A stretch of DNA of 64,000 nucleotides. Source: Aquificota bacterium. GTDB taxonomy: Bacteria > Aquificota > Aquificia > Aquificales > Aquificaceae. The notes beneath the pieces were generated by a model that was not told the origin of the DNA, ran no database searches, and saw only the letters and a list, made by a program, of their open reading frames with translations. Made by a program: the position numbers and the translations under genes. Position 1 is the stretch's first letter. The number at the start of each line of letters is the position of its first letter. Below are positions 59,393 through 64,000 of the stretch, piece after piece. Location of the stretch: assembly GCA_018771605.1 (NCBI GenBank), contig CP076324.1, positions 62,001-126,000 of the forward strand, written 5' to 3'.

Positions 59393-59718
59393 ACATAGGC
59401 AATTTCTTGTGGAACTTCTTGTGATTCTAAAGCTTCCTTTGAAATTAAATTCACCTTTTTTCCTATAGTTTCCGAAAGATAATTTTCAAGACGGATGAAC
59501 TCAAAAAAAGTAGGCGGCTTATAGAACTCTACAAGTATATCTATAGTACCTCTCTTTATCTGTTTCTTTCTTATCCGAGAATCAAATATTCCAATTTCTT
59601 TAACGTTGTATTCCTTTTCTAACCTTGGTTTTAACTCTTTTAGTATAACTTTAACATCTTCTAAGGTTTCCACTTTTTTACTTCCCTTCAAGCCCTTCAT
59701 ACTATATAATATATACAC
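59389..59718 (-). CDS. MntA-like nucleotidyltransferase antitoxin with altered active site
   Basis: 109 residues from ATG 59718, or 103 from ATG 59700 (MKGLKGSKKV). The fold is a minimal nucleotidyltransferase: VKEIGIFDSRIRKKQ...TIDILVEF...FEFIRLENYLSETIGKKVNLI. The family motif GSX10DXD reads D46-S47-X10-T58-I59-D60, so the glycine and first catalytic aspartate are changed while the spacing is exact. AMP transfer should be lost or weak. Overlaps hepT by 4 bp (ATGA). No recombinase or phage gene nearby. Confidence 0.82.
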   Translation of the reverse strand: MYILYSMKGLKGSKKVETLEDVKVILKELKPRLEKEYNVKEIGIFDSRIRKKQIKRGTIDILVEFYKPPTFFEFIRLENYLSETIGKKVNLISKEALESQEVPQEIAYV

Positions 59719-59726
59719 TAATTGTC

Positions 59727-60287
59727 TTATAAAGTTTTCCTTCCTATTAGCTTAAGAAACTCCTCCCTTGTCCTGAGGTCGCTGAGGAAAAGACCCCTTA
59801 GGGCAGATGTAACTGTTAGATGCCCAGGAGACATAACTCCCCTCATAGACATACAAAGATGTTCCATCTCCAAGACTACAGCCACACCTTTTGGTTTTAA
59901 CTGTTCCATGAGGAAATCTGCAATCTGGTTTGTAAGCCTCTCTTGCACCTGAGGTCTTAGGGCAAAGGCCCGCACAGTCCTTACAAGCTTGGAAAGACCG
60001 CATACTATACCATCGGGTATGTAGGCGATATGCGCTTTACCGAAGAAGGGCAAAAGGTGGTGTTCGCACAGAGAATATATATTCACATCTTTTACAAGCA
60101 CCATTTCGTTATAAGACCCAAACTCCTCAAAGAGCTTAAAGTCAAAATCCCTTTGCCTTTCAAACTCTTCCCACATACGTGCTACTCTATCGGGAGTCTC
60201 CAAAAGGCCTTCTCTGTTTGGGTCTTCTCCTATACCTTCCAAAAAAAGCCTTATGGCCTGTTTTATTTTTTCCTTGTCTATTGGCAT
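59727..60287 (-). CDS. folE: GTP cyclohydrolase I
   Basis: Zinc enzyme that starts tetrahydrofolate synthesis from GTP. 186 residues. Zinc cysteines and histidine in [20 protein letters not shown] (C, H) and [10 protein letters not shown] (C); GLSKLVR and [14 protein letters not shown] are family motifs. folP, a later step, is in the window at 62291. The ATG has TATAAT 6 nt upstream and no ribosome site. Its start is 15 bp from the divergent psiE start. Confidence 0.96.
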   Translation of the reverse strand: MPIDKEKIKQAIRLFLEGIGEDPNREGLLETPDRVARMWEEFERQRDFDFKLFEEFGSYNEMVLVKDVNIYSLCEHHLLPFFGKAHIAYIPDGIVCGLSKLVRTVRAFALRPQVQERLTNQIADFLMEQLKPKGVAVVLEMEHLCMSMRGVMSPGHLTVTSALRGLFLSDLRTREEFLKLIGRKTL

Positions 60288-60302
60288 GGTAATATTATAC
60301 CT
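60288..60302. promoter_or_regulatory. 15-bp divergent promoter folE / psiE
   Basis: GGTAATATTATACCT between two start codons. Minus strand TATAAT (60299-60294) ends 6 nt before the folE ATG. Plus strand TAATAT/TATTAT (60290-60298) ends 4-7 nt before the psiE ATG. The core is nearly self-complementary. No clear -35 in either direction. Confidence 0.5.
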
Positions 60303-60731
60303 ATGGAAGACTTAGAAAAAAGACAACGAATACTGCTTTTTAGCATAAAAGGCGTAGCTTGGTTGTTTGATGTTTTTGTAGTTCTAACCTTGGCCACCGT
60401 TGGCATCTTTTTAATGGTATGGATAGTGTATGAATTTTATTTAGTCATAACTGGTGAACTACCTCTTGAAAGGGGAGGCTTAAGCATACTGGGTTCTGTG
60501 CTAATACTCTACGCCATATCAGAACTTCTTTCAGAGGAGATAAAACATATAAAAGGTGGCACGGTTAGCATAAAGGCCTTTGTAGGCGTGGCACTGGCAG
60601 CGGTAATAAGAAAGGTTCTAATAATCTCTTTATCTCCAGAAAAGGTTATGGAACTTATAACTTTATCGGTAGTGTTATTCGCCTTAGGTTTGGTATATTG
60701 GATAATACACAAAGTAGAAAGCTCTTCATGA
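60303..60731 (+). CDS. PsiE-family membrane protein
   Basis: 142 residues from ATG 60303 ([17 protein letters not shown]); an open frame runs further upstream through folE but is a shadow. Four membrane spans. The family feature is the amphipathic stretch [33 protein letters not shown] in parts between spans 2 and 3. E. coli PsiE is induced by phosphate starvation; function unknown. Start is only 15 bp from folE. Confidence 0.82.
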   Translation: MEDLEKRQRILLFSIKGVAWLFDVFVVLTLATVGIFLMVWIVYEFYLVITGELPLERGGLSILGSVLILYAISELLSEEIKHIKGGTVSIKAFVGVALAAVIRKVLIISLSPEKVMELITLSVVLFALGLVYWIIHKVESSS

Positions 60732-60752
60732 GCATTGTCATAAAATATCCCC

Positions 60753-60780
60753 TTGCAAAAGGCTACAGTGGGGCTATCAT
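60753..60780 (+). promoter_or_regulatory. Candidate promoter of the IscA-like gene
   Basis: TTGCAA at 60753-60758, 16-bp spacer, TATCAT at 60775-60780, then a leader with AAGGAGGTAG before the ATG at 60814. Confidence 0.5.
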
Positions 60781-60813
60781 ATACTTAGCAAAACTTTTTA
60801 AGGAGGTAGTGTT

Positions 60814-61158
60814 ATGCAAAAGGTAGGATTTAACTTTTTTGCAACAGATAAGGCCGTTCAAGAAGTGCTTAGGATAGCACAAGAAAACAACATAACTGAA
60901 CCCATACTAAGGATAAGGGTTGTTCCAGGAGGTTGTTCTGGCTTCCAATATGCTATGGGCTTTGACGACACAATAGAAGAAGGAGACAATGTTTTTGAAT
61001 TTGGTGGTCTAAAGATAGTTATAGACCAATTTTCCATGCCCTACGTAAACAATGCAGAGCTTGACTACGTTATGGACTTTATGGGTGGTGGATTTACCAT
61101 CAAGAATCCTAACGTAACAGGTTCTTGTGGTTGCGGTAGCTCCTTCTCTTGTGGATGA
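60814..61158 (+). CDS. A-type iron-sulfur carrier protein (IscA/HesB family)
   Basis: 114 residues. The three cluster cysteines are in VVPGGCSGFQYAMGFDD and the C-terminal GSCGCGSSFSCG (CXC plus one more). From memory it is very like the structurally studied Aquifex aeolicus IscA. It delivers or assembles Fe-S clusters for the many Fe-S enzymes of this window. Monocistronic: own promoter and a clear terminator right after it. Confidence 0.94.
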   Translation: MQKVGFNFFATDKAVQEVLRIAQENNITEPILRIRVVPGGCSGFQYAMGFDDTIEEGDNVFEFGGLKIVIDQFSMPYVNNAELDYVMDFMGGGFTIKNPNVTGSCGCGSSFSCG

Positions 61159-61160
61159 CC

Positions 61161-61547
61161 TTACTGCCCCCTGTTGGGGGCTTTTATAACCTTAACTTTT
61201 ACATAATCTGGTTCAATTTTTTCTACGGATACTATAAATTTTGGGACATTTTTAACATAAACCTTGAGAAGATATTCTCCTTCCTCAAGTCCTTTTACAT
61301 CTATTCCTACGGTTATGTTTTCTATCATTTCTTCTGAAACAAATCTTTCCATCACACTTAGCTTTAGTCTTACTTTTTTCCTTTCAAGTTTATAGGTATA
61401 TCCATCCCTTTGGTTAAATATTTCAATGTACCTTTCTATATTCATTGGCACTTTCCCACCAAAGTTGTGTATAAACCAAAGCGTTGTTCCCATGAATAAT
61501 GCCAATAACTTATACTGCCAATCCTTAATCAAAGCATCTTTAAGCAT
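61161..61547 (-). CDS. CdaR/YbbR-like regulator of diadenylate cyclase
   Basis: 128 residues: a membrane anchor near the N-terminus (about 12-30, WQYKLLALFMGTTLWFIHNF) and a single YbbR-like beta domain. Typical YbbR proteins have three or four such domains, so this is a short form. It begins 8 bp inside cdaA. CdaR partners control CdaA activity in Firmicutes; I infer the same here from gene order. Confidence 0.78.
   Translation of the reverse strand: MLKDALIKDWQYKLLALFMGTTLWFIHNFGGKVPMNIERYIEIFNQRDGYTYKLERKKVRLKLSVMERFVSEEMIENITVGIDVKGLEEGEYLLKVYVKNVPKFIVSVEKIEPDYVKVKVIKAPNRGQ
61166..61185 (+). terminator. Intrinsic terminator of the IscA-like gene, inside the opposite gene's end
   Basis: GCCCCC-TGTT-GGGGGC (61166-61181) followed by TTTT. 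It also encodes the last residues (APNRGQ) of the CdaR-like gene on the other strand, whose stop is at 61161-61163. Confidence 0.85.
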
Positions 61548-62304
61548 TTTCTATCCTCAACTCCTTAATAAGTAATGTTCTCAACATTTCTGGGTCAAGA
61601 TTTCTTTGTAGTTTACCATCAACGGCAAGGGAGATCTCTCCAGTTTCTTCCGAAACTACTACGCAAAGGGCATCAGTCTCCTCAGATATGCCAAGTGCAG
61701 CCCTATGCCTTGTGCCGTACTTTTTGGGAAGCTTGGAAGATTTAGAAAGGGGTAAAATGCAGGAAGCGTAGACAACTCTATCCCCTCTTATTACCACAGC
61801 ACCGTCATGTAATGGAGATAGTGGGTTGAAAATAGTAATCAATAGTTCAACGGAAACAAGACTGTCTATTAGAACGCAACCTTCCACAATACCATCCACA
61901 CTTTGCGATCTTTCTATAACTATAAGCCCTCCTATCTGTCTTTCGGAGAGAAAAGAAGAAGCCCTAACAACCCTATCCACTACCCTTTCTCCCACAGGCT
62001 TTATAACAGGAACTCCCGTTTTTTGTCCAAGCCTGCTTAAGGCTTTTCTTATTTCAGGTTGGAATATAACCACAAGGGAGAAAAGTCCCACAGTCCATAG
62101 CTTTTCAAAGACCCAAGAAAGGGTACTAAGACCCAAAAGCTCCGCAACAAGCCAAAAAATGGCCAAAAGACTTAGGCCTTTGAATATTTGAAAACCTCTC
62201 GTTATACGTAAAAAGTACAAGATGCCATAAAAAAACAAAGAAACAGACAGTATATCTAAAAGGTCCTTCCAAGATATAACCTTTAAAAAGTCAAAATTCA
62301 CCAT
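61540..62304 (-). CDS. cdaA: Diadenylate cyclase CdaA
   Basis: Makes the second messenger c-di-AMP from two ATP. 254 residues: three N-terminal membrane spans (about 15-85) and the DAC domain with the catalytic DGA (NPLSPLHDGAVVIRGDR) and RHR (GTRHRAALGISEETDAL) motifs, both intact. Operon order folP-cdaA-cdaR-like; the 14-bp overlap with folP indicates co-translation. No glmM in the window. Confidence 0.95.
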   Translation of the reverse strand: MVNFDFLKVISWKDLLDILSVSLFFYGILYFLRITRGFQIFKGLSLLAIFWLVAELLGLSTLSWVFEKLWTVGLFSLVVIFQPEIRKALSRLGQKTGVPVIKPVGERVVDRVVRASSFLSERQIGGLIVIERSQSVDGIVEGCVLIDSLVSVELLITIFNPLSPLHDGAVVIRGDRVVYASCILPLSKSSKLPKKYGTRHRAALGISEETDALCVVVSEETGEISLAVDGKLQRNLDPEMLRTLLIKELRIENA

Positions 62305-63481
62305 AGGTCCTCACCGTATCAAGCAAAGCCAAAAACTCACGAGTTTCTTTAACGTCATGAACCCTTACTATATGAGCGCCTTTTATCACAGCCAGAGCCA
62401 ATGCTCCAAGGCTTCCGTATAGCCTCTCTTTTGGCTCTGTCTTCTTTTTTAATAGCCCTTCTATAACAAGGCCTATAAAGGACTTTCTTGAAACTCCTAC
62501 AAGCAAAGGAAGGCCAAAAAGTCGTAGCTCATCAAACCTCTTTAATATCTCCACATTATGTTCCGGGAGCTTCCCAAAGCCTATGCCTGGGTCAAGGATG
62601 GCTTGACTTTTATAGCCCGATTCTTCAAGGGCCTTTAACCTCTCTTCAAACCAAAGGATGATTTCTTCCATCACATCTTCATAGACTATGGGCATCTCCT
62701 TCCATGTTTCTGGCTTACCCTTAATGTGTGTTATTACATAAGGGCAGTTGTATTTGGCTACTACGCTGTACATGTTAGGGTCAAAGGTTCCACCGCTTAT
62801 ATCATTTATCATATCCGCACCTTCTTGAAGGCAGGCATCTGCCACTCCAGCCTTATAAGTATCTATGGATATCCAGACCTTTGGAAGCTCCTTTCTTATC
62901 TCCTTTAAAACGGGTAAAACCCTTTCCAGCTCCTCTTGGGCTGATATCCTCTGTGAGCCTGGCCTTGTAGACTCCCCTCCTATATCTATTATATCAGCTC
63001 CTTCTTCTGCCATCTGCACAGCCCTTTTTACCGCCTCAGAAGGCTTCAAATACAGCCCTCCATCGGAAAAAGAATCTGGAGTTATATTAAGCACGCCCAT
63101 TATGGCCGTTTTTATGCCCAGTGGTAATATTTTTTGGTTATACTGTATCTTAAAGGACCTTTTCCGGTAGTTTTGAAGCTTTTGAAGTATTTCAAGGGCA
63201 AGGGCCTTATCTTCCTTTACAAGAAGGGAACAAAAATCCCTTATCTTTGCCTCAGAACCACAAAGAACAAAGCCACCTTCTCCATAAAAAGCGTGAAGGC
63301 AAGCCTGTTTTGCCAAAGGGAAAAGTATTTCTGGCTTTACATTCTTTAGATATATAACATGAAAAATACCCTCAAAAGCCCTATCGTAGGCTTCTCTAAA
63401 GAATATTCCTACTTTTTCCTTAAGAAATCTGTAAAAGGCATCCCTGCTTTCAAAATGCTTGACCATCATATAGAATAGCAT
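62291..63481 (-). CDS. folP: Dihydropteroate synthase with N-terminal extension
   Basis: Joins p-aminobenzoate to the pterin diphosphate in folate synthesis. The catalytic TIM barrel is about residues 127-396: MGVLNITPDSFSDGG, DIIDIGGESTRPGS, NDISGG and the final RVHDV. About 120 residues precede it, against a few in E. coli, with a cysteine-containing alpha/beta look (QACLHAFYGEGGFVLCGS). Start at 63481 or the ATGs at 63469/63466; no ribosome site helps choose. Only 13 bp separate it from the divergent sdhB-like gene. Confidence 0.92.
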   Translation of the reverse strand: MLFYMMVKHFESRDAFYRFLKEKVGIFFREAYDRAFEGIFHVIYLKNVKPEILFPLAKQACLHAFYGEGGFVLCGSEAKIRDFCSLLVKEDKALALEILQKLQNYRKRSFKIQYNQKILPLGIKTAIMGVLNITPDSFSDGGLYLKPSEAVKRAVQMAEEGADIIDIGGESTRPGSQRISAQEELERVLPVLKEIRKELPKVWISIDTYKAGVADACLQEGADMINDISGGTFDPNMYSVVAKYNCPYVITHIKGKPETWKEMPIVYEDVMEEIILWFEERLKALEESGYKSQAILDPGIGFGKLPEHNVEILKRFDELRLFGLPLLVGVSRKSFIGLVIEGLLKKKTEPKERLYGSLGALALAVIKGAHIVRVHDVKETREFLALLDTVRTYGEF

Positions 63482-63494
63482 ACATTATTTACTC
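63482..63494. promoter_or_regulatory. 13-bp divergent start region folP / sdhB-like
   Basis: On the plus strand TTGACC (63459-63464), a 16-bp spacer and TACATT (63481-63486) could start a transcript around 63493-63495, at the ATG. On the minus strand TAAATAAT lies just before the folP ATG at 63481. No ribosome sites. Confidence 0.4.
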
Positions 63495-64000
63495 ATGGTT
63501 CTAAGGTTGAAAATTAGAAGGCAGGAAGAGAAGGGAAAGCCATACTATCAGAGCTTTCAAGTTCCTTATGAAGAGGGCATGACCCTTCTTATGGTCCTAC
63601 AAAGGATAAAGGAAGAGATAGACCCAACCTTAAGCTTTAGACATTTTTGCAGAGCTGGTATATGTGGAACTTGTGCAGTTATGGTAAATGGCTTTCCAAA
63701 GCTTGCTTGCAAAGAGCAAGTATTGCCCTATGTGCTTTTCGGTGAAGAGATTACCATAGAACCCCTTAAGAACTTTGAGGTTATAAGGGACCTCGTGGTG
63801 GATAACGAAAAGGTCATTAGAAAGATGAAAGATATGCACCTTTGGATAAAGGAAAAGTCCAAGGACCCACGCATACCACCAGAAGTGAGCAAAAGGATAG
63901 AAAACTCTGCAGACTGTATTTTATGCCTTTCCTGTCAGGCCTACTGCCCACAGGTTTTGGAAGAAAATTATGCTGGACCTCTCTTCTTTGCCAAGCTTTA
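63495..64000 (+). CDS. Succinate dehydrogenase / fumarate reductase iron-sulfur subunit (partial, 3' end off the window)
   Basis: 168 residues visible. [2Fe-2S] ligands C52, C57, C60 and C72 in FCRAGICGTC and KLAC; the next cluster motif is C141-X2-C144-X2-C147-X3-C151 (CILCLSCQAYCP), as in SdhB/FrdB. The protein passes electrons between the flavoprotein and the membrane part. In Aquificaceae this family serves fumarate reduction in the reductive TCA cycle as well as succinate oxidation; which one cannot be told here. Not detected as a complete frame because it runs off the edge. Confidence 0.92.
   Translation, partial: MVLRLKIRRQEEKGKPYYQSFQVPYEEGMTLLMVLQRIKEEIDPTLSFRHFCRAGICGTCAVMVNGFPKLACKEQVLPYVLFGEEITIEPLKNFEVIRDLVVDNEKVIRKMKDMHLWIKEKSKDPRIPPEVSKRIENSADCILCLSCQAYCPQVLEENYAGPLFFAKL

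Noticed and set aside
60030-60302. Plus-strand open frame running through folE into psiE
   Set aside because: Antisense to conserved GTP cyclohydrolase; psiE homology starts only at MEDLEK (60303).
1-64000. CRISPR array
   Set aside because: No regularly spaced direct repeats; the repeated motif found is dispersed over tens of kilobases.

Overview
The window is a compact, gene-dense piece of a thermophilic Aquificaceae chromosome, most likely Hydrogenobacter or a close relative such as Thermocrinis. The best anchor is the small cytochrome c at 39420: from memory its mature part is nearly the same as Hydrogenobacter thermophilus cytochrome c-552. Other signs agree: a NusG with the Aquifex-type inserted domain, an Aquifex-like IscA, arginine written almost only as AGG/AGA, a sox thiosulfate-oxidation cluster, and many overlapping genes.

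Layout. 1-3985 (minus): the classic translation/transcription block tRNA-Val, Thr, Tyr, Gly, Thr - tuf - rpmG - tRNA-Trp - secE - nusG - rplK - rplA, cut by the left edge. 4045-8239 (plus): radical SAM protein, metal transporter with a NifX-like tail, dihydroorotase, prephenate dehydrogenase. 8331-13759 (plus): thioredoxin-like gene, soxYZAXB and a double-DUF302 protein, a periplasmic thiosulfate-oxidising system with no soxCD. 13761-16405: lipoyl synthase, then a hemerythrin and a NnrS/oxidase-like membrane protein. 16423-24724: tRNA-Leu, murJ, rpsT, tRNA-Cys, tRNA-Gly, yicC, a DinG/XPD-type helicase, bioD, ftsI, carA, tRNA-Ser. 24745-30248: cstA, dienelactone hydrolase, rimP, nusA, a TrmA/RlmD-type methyltransferase. 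30235-31743: a lone TnpB-type gene. 31945-35275: nrdA-nrdB. 35276-35583: the one long non-coding gap, with a perfect palindrome, a dispersed repeat and a possible gene remnant. 35584-42095: rbfA, a Ski2-like helicase, DUF4416, murI, cytochrome c-552, ispG, nadA. 42052-46795: a stop-interrupted gene, DUF190-crcB-DUF190, surE, dnaC, DUF554, a glycosyltransferase. 46978-52648: a tripartite RND efflux operon. 52738-64000: a frameshifted CBM48 gene, purK, a soluble histidine kinase, ribBA, an MsbA-like ABC exporter facing lpxI, a HepT/MntA pair, folE, psiE, iscA, cdaR-like/cdaA/folP, and the start of an sdhB/frdB gene.

Signals beyond the genes. Several divergent gene pairs have start codons only 13-28 bp apart around a symmetric AT-rich core that can be read as a -10 element on both strands, which predicts leaderless messages. 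A motif AAAAAATAAATGAGACAA recurs in four gene-end or intergenic spots. In the HepT/MntA pair both the AMP-transfer motif and its acceptor tyrosine are altered. Two genes are broken (amber stop; +1 shift in an A run). nrdAB has a strongly foldable leader. No rRNA, CRISPR array or prophage was seen.
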